Source of the DNA: Sphingopyxis sp.
Lineage (GTDB): Bacteria; Pseudomonadota; Alphaproteobacteria; Sphingomonadales; Sphingomonadaceae
NCBI GenBank assembly: GCA_002733865.1
Contig: NVXM01000002.1
Location: 124,001 to 188,000 of the forward strand
Direction of reading: 5' to 3'
DNA: 64,000 nucleotides
In this document: positions 26,532 to 35,449 of the stretch, piece after piece
How positions within the stretch are numbered: position 1 is the first letter of the stretch
Layout of the letters: each line of letters begins with the position of its first letter
Program-made: the position numbers and the translations under genes
Notes under the pieces: generated by a model
The model's input: the letters and a program-made list of their open reading frames with translations, nothing else
The model's database searches: none
Told to the model about the DNA's origin: nothing

Positions 26532-26598
26532 GATTCAGCACGAGTCGCGAGGTGGTCTTTGACTCTGTAACCCGCAGAAATGAGTCATTCCCGGACTC
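26532..26598. promoter_or_regulatory. ctrA: Cluster of five GANTC (CcrM) sites upstream of ctrA
   Basis: GATTC 26532, GAGTC 26542, GACTC 26561, GAGTC 26582 and GACTC 26594 fall in 67 bp, 116-182 bp before the ctrA start and also upstream of divergent arfB. GANTC is expected about once in 250-270 bp at this base composition. In Caulobacter one GANTC at ctrA promoter P1 makes expression depend on hemimethylation after fork passage. I infer the same logic here. Confidence 0.7.
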
Positions 26599-26779
26599 TC
26601 CATGTTGCCTGAAAAAAAGTTAATTTTTTTGGCTGCTGGATGCAAAATTGATCCGATTTGGTCGTCAGCGGTGTCATTTCGGTGCAAATTGACCCGATCG
26701 AAATGACATTTGATCAGGATTTGGCAAGCTTCCTTAACAAGGTCTTTTGCGCACCACCGGTTGCGGCTAGTAAACCAAC

Positions 26780-27178
26780 ATGGTTGAAATTCCCGAAAGC
26801 GCGATCACCGAGACATTTCTGGCCGCCAGCGGACCTGGGGGGCAAAATGTCAACAAGGTCGAGACCGCGGTCCAGATGCGGATTAACGTTTACGCTCTCA
26901 GGCTGGCGCCCTATGCGTTTCGCAAACTGAGAACGCTGGCAGGCCGTAAAATGACCAGCGGCGGCGAACTGGTCCTGACGGTACGCGAACATCGGACCCG
27001 CGAAGCCAACCGTGCCGAAGCGCGGCGTCGGGTAGCCGATATGATAGAAGAGGCCCATCGGCGCGACGCGCGCAGGATCAAGACCCGTCCAAGCAGAGCC
27101 GCAAAGGCACGACGGGTCGAAACGAAAAAGAAAAAGGCCTCCGTTAAAAAAACGCGCGGAAAACCAAAGCTGGAGTGA
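26780..27178 (+). CDS. arfB: Alternative ribosome-rescue factor / peptidyl-tRNA hydrolase ArfB
   Basis: Protein of 132 residues that hydrolyses peptidyl-tRNA on stalled ribosomes without a stop codon. The catalytic GGQ is at residues 20-22 (SGPGGQNVNKVETAVQMR). The C-terminal tail is rich in Lys and Arg (KARRVETKKKKASVKKTRGKPK), which enters the empty mRNA channel in the known family. Length and layout fit ArfB/YaeJ, not release factors RF1/RF2, which have extra domains. It shares its upstream region with ctrA in the opposite direction. Confidence 0.93.
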   Translation: MVEIPESAITETFLAASGPGGQNVNKVETAVQMRINVYALRLAPYAFRKLRTLAGRKMTSGGELVLTVREHRTREANRAEARRRVADMIEEAHRRDARRIKTRPSRAAKARRVETKKKKASVKKTRGKPKLE

Positions 27179-27286
27179 TCGAACGCGAGAAAGAAATTTG
27201 CCTGTTTTGCGGTACCAGAACACGGTTTCCGTTTGGCAAAGACCCCATGTTACCCTTAGGAAACCATATTACAAAAGGGGATATCG

Positions 27287-29380
27287 ATGAAAACGCGCTA
27301 TTTACTCGCACTATGTTGCCTGCCGTCCTTCGCCACAGCTGCTCTGGCCAGCGATGGTGATGATGCCCGCCGGTTCACCGCCGACCGCGTATTTGATCTT
27401 GAATATGCCGATGACCCGCAGATTTCGCCCGACGGGTCGACGATCGTCTATGCCCGCAAATCGATGGACAAGTTCAGCGACAAAGTGGTCAGTGATCTGT
27501 GGACCATCGACACACGGAGCGGCAGTCACCGTCCGCTGGTTAGCGGCGAGGGTTCCAGTTCATCGGTTCGCTGGTCACCGGATGGAAGTCGGCTGATCTA
27601 TCTGACAACGACTGACGGCAAACCGGATCTCAGGCTGCGCTATCAGGACAGTGGCAACAGTTTTTCGCTGGCTCAGCTGGAACAGGAGCCTGGCGCTCCG
27701 GTTTGGTCCCCCGACGGCAAGACCATCGCGTTTTCGATGCTCGTTCCGGACGAACGCGCGAGCTTTGCCAAGCCGCCCAAAAGCCCGGAAGGCGCAGAAT
27801 GGGCGAAGCCCGTCCGTATCGTTGATGATCTGGTGTTCCGTTTTGATGGTGCGGGCTATCTGCCCAAAGGCAAAAGCCAGATTTTCATATTGAGTGCGGA
27901 AGGCGGCACACCCCGACAGGTCACCCACGGCAAAAACGGCTTTGATTCACCGCAATGGCTGGCCAACGGAACCCTGTTGGTAACCGGCAATGATAGCGAG
28001 GATGCGGACCTTGATCCCATCGAGAGCGAAATCTACCGAGTGGATCTCGAAAGCGAGACGGTCACGCCGCTAACCCAGCGGGACGGCCCGGACTTTTCCC
28101 CGAAGGTTGCGCCCAATCAGTCTCGCATCGCCTATCTCGGCTATGATGATCAGCTGAAATCCTATCAGGAAACGGACGTCTATGTGATGGCCGCCGATGG
28201 CTCTGGCGCGACCAACCTGACCGCCAGTTTTGGCCGGTCGATCGATGCCATTGCATGGCGAGCGGATGGTCGGGCGCTGATTGGCCAAACCGAAGTTGAC
28301 GGCATATTAACGCTGGTGTCGATCGATCTGGCCGGTAACGTCCGTAATCTGGTCGACGATATCGGCGGCACCTCTCTCGGTCGGCCCTATGCAGCTGGCA
28401 GTTTTTCGGTTGCGAGCAAGTCGGGTGGCAGCTCTCCGGTGATCGCCTATACCAAAGGCAGCACCAACCGGCCCGCCGAGGTTGCTTTCACACGCGGCAA
28501 TGGCAATGGCCGTCAACTGACGCGGTTGAACGAGGATGCTCTCGCGCATCTGGATCTGGCGCGGATTGAAGAGATAAAGGTTACCTCCGCTCACGACGGC
28601 CGTGAAATCGAGGCGTGGATTGCCCTGCCCCCGGGCTTTCGCGCCGACGGGTCCTTTCCGATGATCCTGGAAATTCACGGCGGTCCGAACACAATGTACG
28701 GACCCTATTTTGCCGCCGAAATCCAGCGCTACGCTGCAGAGGGTTATGTCACCGTCTATGCCAATCCGCGCGGTTCGACGGGCTATGGCGAAGAATTTGC
28801 CCAGCTGATCGACCTCGATTATCCCGGTCATGACCATGATGATCTGATGAGCGTGGTCGACGCTTTGCTGGCGAAAAATTATGTCAGCAGGGACAGATTA
28901 TTCATCACCGGTGGATCGGGTGGCGGCGTCCTGACCGCCTGGGCGGTCGGAAAAACCGATCGTTTCGCGGCAGCGGCAACCGTCAAACCGGTGATCAACT
29001 GGACCAGCATGGCGCTTGCCGGCGACATTGCCCGCTTCGTCAGCCGCCACTGGTTTCGTGCCCAGCCATGGGAGCAACCGCAGGAATATTGGCGCCGCTC
29101 GCCGCTGTCCATCGTCAACAATGTCAAAACCCCGACAATGGTCATGGTGGGCGAGGCAGACTGGCGCACACCGGCCTGGGAAGCGGAGCAATTTTATACC
29201 GCTCTGAAAGTGCAGAATGTCGATACGGTGCTTGTCAGGGTCCCTGGCGCATCCCATCTTATTGCGCGCAGACCAAGCCAGATGATTGCCAAGGTCGACA
29301 ATATCATGGGCTGGTTCGCAAAATATGACCCGACCAAAAAGCCGGACGATGAAAATTCGGCCCAAGTACAGGAAAAATAG
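27287..29380 (+). CDS. S9 family serine peptidase (acylaminoacyl-/dipeptidyl-peptidase type)
   Basis: Secreted or periplasmic serine peptidase of 697 residues. A signal peptide ends around residue 22 (ALAS). The N-terminal part is a beta-propeller with repeated WSPDG-type blades (PQISPDGSTIVY, VRWSPDGSRL, PVWSPDGKTIAF). The C-terminal alpha/beta hydrolase domain (about 450-690) has the catalytic triad S544 (GGSGGGV), D625 (GEADWRTP) and H657 (GASHLI). This is the prolyl-oligopeptidase family; the exact cleavage preference is unknown. AAAGGGG lies six bases before the ATG. The methionine sulfoxide reductase gene begins 2 bp after the stop, so the two are probably one transcript. Confidence 0.93.
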   Translation: MKTRYLLALCCLPSFATAALASDGDDARRFTADRVFDLEYADDPQISPDGSTIVYARKSMDKFSDKVVSDLWTIDTRSGSHRPLVSGEGSSSSVRWSPDGSRLIYLTTTDGKPDLRLRYQDSGNSFSLAQLEQEPGAPVWSPDGKTIAFSMLVPDERASFAKPPKSPEGAEWAKPVRIVDDLVFRFDGAGYLPKGKSQIFILSAEGGTPRQVTHGKNGFDSPQWLANGTLLVTGNDSEDADLDPIESEIYRVDLESETVTPLTQRDGPDFSPKVAPNQSRIAYLGYDDQLKSYQETDVYVMAADGSGATNLTASFGRSIDAIAWRADGRALIGQTEVDGILTLVSIDLAGNVRNLVDDIGGTSLGRPYAAGSFSVASKSGGSSPVIAYTKGSTNRPAEVAFTRGNGNGRQLTRLNEDALAHLDLARIEEIKVTSAHDGREIEAWIALPPGFRADGSFPMILEIHGGPNTMYGPYFAAEIQRYAAEGYVTVYANPRGSTGYGEEFAQLIDLDYPGHDHDDLMSVVDALLAKNYVSRDRLFITGGSGGGVLTAWAVGKTDRFAAAATVKPVINWTSMALAGDIARFVSRHWFRAQPWEQPQEYWRRSPLSIVNNVKTPTMVMVGEADWRTPAWEAEQFYTALKVQNVDTVLVRVPGASHLIARRPSQMIAKVDNIMGWFAKYDPTKKPDDENSAQVQEK

Positions 29381-29382
29381 CG

Positions 29383-29868
29383 ATGTTCAATATTGCCATC
29401 GACCAGAATCAACCCACAGCCGATTTTTACAATGACCTGAAATCCTCGGCTGTCGCGCTGGTCGACGGCGAGCCTGATGCAATCGCGAACATGGCCAATA
29501 TTGCCGCCTTGATCTGGCAATATGTTCCGGGTCTCAACTGGGCCGGCTTCTACCGTGTGATCGATGGTGAACTGGTGCTTGGCCCCTTTCAGGGCAAGGC
29601 CGCCTGCATCAGGATTGCAATGGGCGCCGGTGTGTGCGGCGCAGCGGCCGCGACCGGCCAGGTCCAGCGGGTCGCCGACGTCCATGCCTTTCCCGGTCAT
29701 ATCGCCTGCGATGCCGATAGCCGCAGCGAGCTGGTGGTACCCGTGACGAACAATGGCAAGGTCATCGCCGTGCTCGACCTCGACAGCCCCCTGCCCGATC
29801 ATTTCAGCGCGGAAGATGAACAGGCTATGGTCGCCCTGATCGGTGCAATCTCTAAGAATCTTGGTTAA
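29383..29868 (+). CDS. msrC: Free methionine-(R)-sulfoxide reductase
   Basis: GAF-domain enzyme of 161 residues reducing free Met-R-sulfoxide with thioredoxin. The three functional cysteines C75, C85 and C109 have the same spacing (10 and 24) as C84, C94 and C118 of the E. coli enzyme. They sit in AACIRIAMGAGVCG and HAFPGHIACDADSRSELVVPV, a tell-tale stretch. AGGAAA precedes the ATG, 2 bp downstream of the peptidase. Confident. Confidence 0.94.
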   Translation: MFNIAIDQNQPTADFYNDLKSSAVALVDGEPDAIANMANIAALIWQYVPGLNWAGFYRVIDGELVLGPFQGKAACIRIAMGAGVCGAAAATGQVQRVADVHAFPGHIACDADSRSELVVPVTNNGKVIAVLDLDSPLPDHFSAEDEQAMVALIGAISKNLG

Positions 29869-29958
29869 GAATGCAGTAACCAAAGCGCCCCATTTCGAGA
29901 CACCGAGCGAGATCTACTCTATTTTACAAGCCGCTAATGGTCAAACCCTCCGAAAAAT

Positions 29959-29976
29959 GGTAAATGTTTGTTAACC
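29959..29976. promoter_or_regulatory. Shared 18-bp motif upstream of the RcnB-like gene
   Basis: GGTAAATGTTTGTTAACC, 53 bp before the start codon, differs in two bases from the motif at 61544-61561 upstream of another exported-protein gene. Both read GTAA-N7-TTAA, one base from the CtrA consensus TTAA-N7-TTAA. A further TTAACCAT lies at 30024-30031 across the start codon. Confidence 0.45.
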
Positions 29977-30029
29977 AGATTTCGGTCGGGCATGCTCGGT
30001 GCATGTCCGAAACTAGGGAGTTGTTAACC

Positions 30030-31442
30030 ATGAAGACCCTTTTATTCGCTAGCATTGCCGGTGTTTTCGCGATGGCACCAGGATCCGCGATTGCCGCCAT
30101 CGACTCGAATGTCGATGGGCAGATCGCGCCATCCGTTGCGACCCCCTTTGCAGCTTCCACCGCATCGGCGATGCCGGCAACCGGCCACAAAACGATGCCG
30201 AGCGGGGGCAATATGCGCGGCATGAAACATATGGGCAATTTCCACCAGATGAAAAAATATCAGCATTCAGGCAATTATGTTCGCCGCGGCCGGGTGGGAT
30301 ATGACAAGAGCTATCGTCGGCCCTTTCGTGGCTATCGCCTGCCGCAGACCTATATCCAGCCCAGCTATTTTATCGGCAATTTCGGATATTACGGCCTTAG
30401 CCAGCCCAGCAGCGGCTATGGCTGGTCGCGCTATTATGACGATGCCGTGCTGACCGATCGCTATGGTGTGGTGCAGGACGCCCGCTACAATGTCGATTGG
30501 GATCGTTACAATCAGGGCTATCAGGATGGCTATTACGCAGGCCAGGCCACCTATGATGAAAGCGTTTTTGTCGGGGATGACCGCGTTACCGCCCACCCGC
30601 CCAGCTATTATGATGATCAGTCCACCTATCGTGGTGACTGGAACGGAGCCTATCGCGAAGACGGCAGCTATCAGGGGGAATGGCAAGGCACCTATCGCGA
30701 TGCCGACGGCCAGGTCTACGAAGGACAATATTCCGGTACCTTCATCGGCGACGGCAATGTGACGCCGCATTGGGGGTCTCGTCCGGACCAGGGCAGCGGT
30801 TGCGATATTGACCCGGGCTATGATCCGCGCGGCTGCGGCATTGCAGACGGCAGACGCGAAATCGATCGCGGCTATCCGGCCTATCCTGACGTCGATAGCC
30901 GGCGCTCCGAAGAACTGGCCTATCTGGAACGGTGCAAGAAGAGCAGCGGTATTGGCGGTGCCATCGTTGGCGGCGCTATTGGTGCGCTGGCCGGCAACCG
31001 CATCGCGGGCCGTGGCAATCGTCTCGGCGGAACCCTGATCGGCGGCGGGCTTGGCGCGGTCGCCGGTGCGGCCATCGACCAGGGCACGGACCGATGCCGG
31101 TCGCTGCTGAAGAAATATGGCTATGAGGAGCGTCGCGCGCCGGTGCCCTATCGGCGTCCCTATCCACCTCAGCGCCAGCCGTCCTATCCAAGCGGCTGGA
31201 ACGGCTATTACACGCCAGGCTATTATTATCCCGCTGCGCAGCAACCGATGGTCACGACGATAGTGGTGCAATCGGCGCCGGTAACGACCACCACGACAAC
31301 GACCTATGTTGAAGAAGAGGTGGTCTACAGCAAGCCGACGTATAAAAAGCGGTGGAAGCCGGCTCCCAAGCAAAGCTGGAAGCCCGCGACCAAGGCGGTT
31401 CCGCTCAAGGGCTGTCAGCAGGAGCGCTGCATGTACGACTGA
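30030..31442 (+). CDS. Exported protein with RcnB-like, MORN-like and glycine-zipper regions
   Basis: Protein of 470 residues with a signal peptide (1-23, ending IAA). A basic Tyr/Arg-rich stretch is followed at about 98-150 by a RcnB-like region (RGYRLPQTYI, NFGYYGLSQPSSGYGWSRYYDDAVLTDR). At about 197-240 are MORN-like repeats (STYRGDWNGAY, GSYQGEWQGTY, YEGQYSGTF). At 308-355 there is a glycine-zipper membrane segment (GIGGAIVGGAIGALAGNRI, GTLIGGGLGAVAGAAID), typical of outer-membrane 17 kDa-antigen-like proteins. The tail is Pro/Tyr- and Thr/Lys-rich. ATG 30030 has AGGGAG upstream. It likely sits in or on the envelope; function unknown. A perfect bidirectional terminator follows. Confidence 0.85.
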   Translation: MKTLLFASIAGVFAMAPGSAIAAIDSNVDGQIAPSVATPFAASTASAMPATGHKTMPSGGNMRGMKHMGNFHQMKKYQHSGNYVRRGRVGYDKSYRRPFRGYRLPQTYIQPSYFIGNFGYYGLSQPSSGYGWSRYYDDAVLTDRYGVVQDARYNVDWDRYNQGYQDGYYAGQATYDESVFVGDDRVTAHPPSYYDDQSTYRGDWNGAYREDGSYQGEWQGTYRDADGQVYEGQYSGTFIGDGNVTPHWGSRPDQGSGCDIDPGYDPRGCGIADGRREIDRGYPAYPDVDSRRSEELAYLERCKKSSGIGGAIVGGAIGALAGNRIAGRGNRLGGTLIGGGLGAVAGAAIDQGTDRCRSLLKKYGYEERRAPVPYRRPYPPQRQPSYPSGWNGYYTPGYYYPAAQQPMVTTIVVQSAPVTTTTTTTYVEEEVVYSKPTYKKRWKPAPKQSWKPATKAVPLKGCQQERCMYD

Positions 31443-31460
31443 TCGCCTGACCGACCTGAT

Positions 31461-31500
31461 AAAAAGGCCTGCCACCCGGATCGGGGCGGCAGGCCTTTTT
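31461..31500. terminator. Bidirectional Rho-independent terminator
   Basis: AAAAAGGCCTGCC ... GGCAGGCCTTTTT is a perfect stem with A- and T-runs on both sides, 18 bp after the RcnB-like gene and 26 bp before the end of bpt. It can serve both convergent genes. Confidence 0.92.
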
Positions 31501-31526
31501 GTTGCTGCGGACGTGGAGCTGGAAGG

Positions 31527-32291
31527 CTAGCTGGAGCGCTGCAACTTGAGCAGTTCGGCAGGGTCAAATCTCTGCCAGCCGTCCGGCGCGAGCCGCTCGA
31601 GCGGGCGAAAACGCACCTTATACTCCATCTGCGGCGAGCCATCGACCCAATAGCCGAGATAGACGTAGGGCAATCCGGCGCTCTTCGCGCGCAGGATATG
31701 ATCCATGATGATAAAATTGCCGAGACCGGTGCGCTCGCCATGTTCAGCGTCGAAAAAGCTGTAGATCATCGACAGGCCATCGCCTTGCTGGTCGGTCAGA
31801 CAGGCTCCGACCAGACGGCCCTTGCTGCCATCTTCGGTCGGTTCGCGATATTCGATGACGAAGCTCTTGACCGGCGATTGCTCGACCATGTCGGAATAGT
31901 CCATCTCGTCCATTTCGGCCATGCCGCCGCCGGGATGGCGCTTGGCGAGATATTTTTGCAGCAGCTGGAACTGCTCTTCGGTGGCCCAGGGCTCGCAGGC
32001 TTCGACGACGAGATCCTGATTGCGGCGGATCTGCTTGCGCTGGGTGGCGCTTGGCCGAAATTCATCAGTGATCACCCGGACCGAGACGCAGGCCTTGCAA
32101 TCCAGGCAGCTGGGCCGATAGGCGACATTCTGGCTGCGCCGGAAGCCGATCCGGCCGAGCGCGTCGTTCAGTTCGTCGGTATGCGCGCCGTTCAGTTCGG
32201 TGAACACCTTGCGTTCGCTTTTGCCGGGCAGATAGGGGCATGGGCTGGGGTTTGTTACAAAGAATCGCGGAAAGCGAACGGGTGCAGTCAC
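31527..32291 (-). CDS. bpt: Aspartate/glutamate leucyltransferase (Bpt)
   Basis: Aminoacyl-tRNA-protein transferase of about 254 residues that adds Leu to proteins with N-terminal Asp or Glu, marking them for ClpAP via the N-end rule. Motifs are [47 protein letters not shown] and [26 protein letters not shown]. The GTG at 32291 gives the usual N-terminus [10 protein letters not shown] and has AAAAGG upstream; an ATG seven codons earlier (32312) is the alternative. It is convergent with the RcnB-like gene and shares its terminator. Confidence 0.92.
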   Translation of the reverse strand: MTAPVRFPRFFVTNPSPCPYLPGKSERKVFTELNGAHTDELNDALGRIGFRRSQNVAYRPSCLDCKACVSVRVITDEFRPSATQRKQIRRNQDLVVEACEPWATEEQFQLLQKYLAKRHPGGGMAEMDEMDYSDMVEQSPVKSFVIEYREPTEDGSKGRLVGACLTDQQGDGLSMIYSFFDAEHGERTGLGNFIIMDHILRAKSAGLPYVYLGYWVDGSPQMEYKVRFRPLERLAPDGWQRFDPAELLKLQRSS

Positions 32292-32405
32292 AAAGCCAGC
32301 CTTTTGTTTCATTCCAGAGAATCGACCCGCACAATATGCAGCGCTGCAAAGAAAATGAAAAGGCGATTTACCATATTAGTTCATAATGGGCGGGCGCGCG
32401 GGACC

Positions 32406-32434
32406 AAAAAAAACGGGGCGAAAAACGCCCCGTT
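32406..32434 (-). terminator. Terminator of the small membrane protein gene
   Basis: On the minus strand, CGGGGCG-TTTTT-CGCCCCG is followed by a run of T (TTTTTTTT). It begins 23 bp after the stop at 32457. Confidence 0.9.
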
Positions 32435-32456
32435 CTTTAAATCATTTTATCAGCGC

Positions 32457-32693
32457 TCAGGGGCTGGTTGGTTCATCGTCATCATCAGCGATGATGATGA
32501 TACCAGCGATAACCGCTGCTGCTGCCAGAGCGGCGATCAAGATGCCGTTTTCGCCTTCAACCTTCTCGGAAGAAGAAGAAGTTGCGCTTACGCGCTGTGC
32601 AGCCGGTGCAACGCTGTTGGAAGCCTGTGCTGCAACAGGTGCTGCAATCAAAGTTACGGCTGCTAAACTAGCTGCCAATTTACCGAGTTTCAT
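32457..32693 (-). CDS. Small exported protein with glycine/alanine membrane segment
   Basis: Protein of 78 residues. A signal peptide (1-22, ending PVAAQ) is followed by a Ser-rich linker, a hydrophobic helix (GILIAALAAAAVIAGIIIIA), and an acidic tail DDDDEPTSP. The ATG at 32693 has GGAG six bases upstream. Such short proteins recur in sphingomonads; function unknown. It has its own strong terminator and a 198-bp upstream gap, so it appears to be a separate, probably well-expressed transcript. Confidence 0.82.
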   Translation of the reverse strand: MKLGKLAASLAAVTLIAAPVAAQASNSVAPAAQRVSATSSSSEKVEGENGILIAALAAAAVIAGIIIIADDDDEPTSP

Positions 32694-32891
32694 ATTATGC
32701 TCCAATTGAGTCGTATTATAAAATTGAAGACCTCTTATTAAGCCTTCACGCGCCCTGCTGCTTTACGAAGGATTATCATTTATATATTCCTTCTGAACCA
32801 ATCATTTACAGCAATTCCCGATTCGCCGCAACCGTTTAACAAATTTTTTTGTGCAGATGCGTCGTAGCGGTCAGTTTTTAGCGAAAAAAGC

Positions 32892-34580
32892 TCATTTTTT
32901 CACCAATACCGGCTTGCCGCCAACCCAGGTCTGAAGGACCTGCGTTTTCCTGATTTGCGCAGGCGTCGCTAGCAGGAGATCCTGATCCACAATGAGGAAA
33001 TCCGCCCTTCTGCCCGGCTCGAGGCTGCCGAGCCGGTCTTCGGCAAAAGCGGCATAAGCGGCGCCAACGGTGTAAGCCCGCCAGGCCTGCTCCCGGCTCA
33101 GCCGCTCGCTGGGCATCCAGCCACCGAACGGCTGTCCGTTGGCATCTTCCCGCGTCATTGCGGCAGCCAGGCCAGCGAAGGGATCGGACGATTCCACGGG
33201 TACGTCGGTGCCGAAGGCCAAAACAGCCCCTGAATCGAGCAACGATTTCCAGGCATAGGCGCCGGCAAGGCGGTCCGGCCCCAGTCGCGCTTCTGCCATT
33301 AACCGGTCCGACGTTTGATGCACTGGCTGCATCGAAGCAATCGCCCCGAATTCGGCAAAGCGGCTGATGTCAGCGGGATCAATGATCTGCGCATGCTCGA
33401 CCCGCCAGCGGCGGTCACCCCTGTAGGTATCGCTCAGTTCTTCAATGGCCGACAGGACTTCATCATTGGCCTTGTCGCCAATCGCATGCACCGCCGTCTG
33501 GAATCCGTCCATCGCCGCCCGGCTCATCTTGTTTTTCAACTGCGCGGAAGTGAGCATAGACAGACCCGTCTCGCCCGGCATATCTGCATAGGGCTGTTTC
33601 AGCAGCGCGCCTCGCGATCCCAGCGCGCCGTCAATATAGAGTTTTACCCCCGCCATCTTCAGATGATCGTCATAAAGCCAGGGCGATGGCGCTGGGCCGG
33701 CGATCGCGATCATATTGTCTATGCCATAAGCATAGGCAACGATCCGGACCTTCAACTGACCCTTGTCGCCTGCCCTGCGAAAGCTCTGCCAATCCTGCAG
33801 GGTTGTGCCCATATCGGCGATCGAGGTCACGCCATTTGCCAGCAAGATGTCCTGCGCCTTGCCAAGCGCCAGATCGCGCTCCGCCGGTTTTGGCTCCGGA
33901 ATGGCTTCGTTAAACAGATCCATCGCAGCATCGACGAAAATTCCGGACGGCTTGCCGCCCTCTTTGGCGATGGTGCCGCCGCTCGGCGCTTTGGACGCAT
34001 CAGAAACACCGGCCGCCCGCATCGCAGCGCTGTTCGCCCAAGCCGCGTGACCGTCAACCCGGCTCAGGAAAACCGGACGGTCCGGGACGACTGCATCGAG
34101 TTCTGCAGCGGTCGGGAAGCGGCCCAGACCCCAGACTTCCTGATTCCAGCCATTGCCGATAATCCATTGCCGGTTCGGGTTGTCCGCAGCATATTGAGCG
34201 ATCATGGCCAGCGCTTCCGCCAGCGTCTTGCTCTTGGAAAGATCAAGCGTCAATGCGGCAAAGCCCATAGCCATGACATGACCATGGGCGTCAAAAAACC
34301 CGGGAATCAGAGACTGGCCTTTGCCATCAAACTGAAAATCGACCTCGCGCGGCCGCTTGTCGCGACGGTCCAGCAGCTTCTTGACCTTGCCATCATCGTC
34401 GATCAGCATCCCGGTAAAACGGATCACCTCCCCATCGCTGTCGAGGGTCATGCCGTTGACATTTTCAATCAGGCTGTCGGCCTGAGCAGCACCGGGCACG
34501 ACCAGCAGACCGGTCGCACCCGCGCATAAAAATGCACTACATTTTTTTAGCCAGCCGCTCATCACATCCACCTTGCTCAT
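32892..34580 (-). CDS. Exported amidohydrolase (YtcJ-like)
   Basis: Metal-dependent hydrolase of 562 residues with a signal peptide (to about residue 35, AQA), so periplasmic. The amidohydrolase_3 pattern is clear: GFFDAHGHVMAMGFA (HxH metal site), NRQWIIGNGWNQEVW, GVTSIADMGTTLQDW, VKLYIDGALGSRGALL, HAIGDKANDEVL, RVEHAQIIDPADI, FGTDVPVESSDPFAG and LEPGRRADFLIVDQDLL. Substrate unknown. The ATG overlaps the stop of the upstream dehydrogenase by 4 bp (ATGA), so the two are translationally coupled. Confidence 0.9.
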   Translation of the reverse strand: MSKVDVMSGWLKKCSAFLCAGATGLLVVPGAAQADSLIENVNGMTLDSDGEVIRFTGMLIDDDGKVKKLLDRRDKRPREVDFQFDGKGQSLIPGFFDAHGHVMAMGFAALTLDLSKSKTLAEALAMIAQYAADNPNRQWIIGNGWNQEVWGLGRFPTAAELDAVVPDRPVFLSRVDGHAAWANSAAMRAAGVSDASKAPSGGTIAKEGGKPSGIFVDAAMDLFNEAIPEPKPAERDLALGKAQDILLANGVTSIADMGTTLQDWQSFRRAGDKGQLKVRIVAYAYGIDNMIAIAGPAPSPWLYDDHLKMAGVKLYIDGALGSRGALLKQPYADMPGETGLSMLTSAQLKNKMSRAAMDGFQTAVHAIGDKANDEVLSAIEELSDTYRGDRRWRVEHAQIIDPADISRFAEFGAIASMQPVHQTSDRLMAEARLGPDRLAGAYAWKSLLDSGAVLAFGTDVPVESSDPFAGLAAAMTREDANGQPFGGWMPSERLSREQAWRAYTVGAAYAAFAEDRLGSLEPGRRADFLIVDQDLLLATPAQIRKTQVLQTWVGGKPVLVKK

Positions 34581-35449
34581 GTTCTTTTGGGAAGGCGGGA
34601 GACCAATGAACTCGTGTCATTGCGACCGCCGCCTGCGGCTTGCACCTCGGCATAGAATTGATCGACCAGCGCGGCGACCGGTATGGTCGCGCCATTGGTC
34701 CGGGCCTCCTCGATTGCCAGTCCAAGATCCTTGCGCATCCAGTCAACTGCAAAACCGAAATCAAAATTATCCACCGCCATCGTTGCCCAGCGGTTGTCCA
34801 TTTGCCAGCTTTGCGCCGCGCCACCGGAGATGGCTTCGTAGACTTTATCCAGATCCAGCCGGCTCGCCTGGGCAAAACGCAGAGCCTCCGACAGTCCTTC
34901 GAGCACGCCGGCAATGGCAATCTGATTGCACATTTTGGTGGTTTGTCCGGCACCGGTGCGACCCACATGGACAATCCGCCCGGCATAGGCCGACATGATC
35001 GGTTCTGCTGCTGCAAAGGCCTCCTCGCTGCCGCCGCACATGATCGAGAGCTTGCCCTTTTCTGCGCCGGCCTGCCCGCCGGAGACCGGCGCATCAACGA
35101 CCTGAATGGCGTGACCTTCCGCTTCCACCGACAACTGCCGTGCAATCCGCGCCGAGACGGTGGTATGGTCAATGAACAGGGCACCAGACGGCATTGTCGA
35201 AAAGGCACCGTCCCGCCCCATGGTCACCGAGGCCAGATCATCGTCATTGCCGACGCAGGTGATGACAATTTGCTTGTCCCGGGCGGCGTCAGCCGGGTTG
35301 TCCGCCAGCGTTCCGCCATGTGCGGCCACCCAGGCCTCGGCCTTGGCTCTGCTGCGGTTATAAACCGTCAGCTCATGACCCGCTTTGACGAGATGGCCGG
35401 CCATAGGCCCGCCCATCACGCCGATTCCGATAAATGCGATTTTTGCCAT
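34577..35449 (-). CDS. 3-hydroxyisobutyrate dehydrogenase family oxidoreductase
   Basis: NAD(P)-dependent beta-hydroxyacid dehydrogenase of 290 residues. The N-terminal Rossmann motif is IAFIGIGVMGGPMAGHLVKAG, the substrate-binding VDAPVSGGQAGAEKGKLSIMCGG is present, and the catalytic Lys is in GAGQTTKMCNQ. The family includes 3-hydroxyisobutyrate dehydrogenase and tartronate semialdehyde reductase; these cannot be told apart here. It is coupled by a 4-bp overlap to the exported amidohydrolase downstream, an uncommon pairing whose meaning is unclear. It is divergent from the threonine ammonia-lyase gene. Confidence 0.9.
   Translation of the reverse strand: MAKIAFIGIGVMGGPMAGHLVKAGHELTVYNRSRAKAEAWVAAHGGTLADNPADAARDKQIVITCVGNDDDLASVTMGRDGAFSTMPSGALFIDHTTVSARIARQLSVEAEGHAIQVVDAPVSGGQAGAEKGKLSIMCGGSEEAFAAAEPIMSAYAGRIVHVGRTGAGQTTKMCNQIAIAGVLEGLSEALRFAQASRLDLDKVYEAISGGAAQSWQMDNRWATMAVDNFDFGFAVDWMRKDLGLAIEEARTNGATIPVAALVDQFYAEVQAAGGGRNDTSSLVSRLPKRT

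Noticed and set aside
27175..27360. 61-codon open frame across the start of the S9 peptidase
   Set aside because: It overlaps the well-supported peptidase start (AAAGGGG then ATG with signal peptide) in another frame and has no family likeness.
33315..34529. 404-codon open frame opposite the YtcJ-like amidohydrolase
   Set aside because: No domain; the coding strand is settled by the amidohydrolase motifs and the ATGA coupling.
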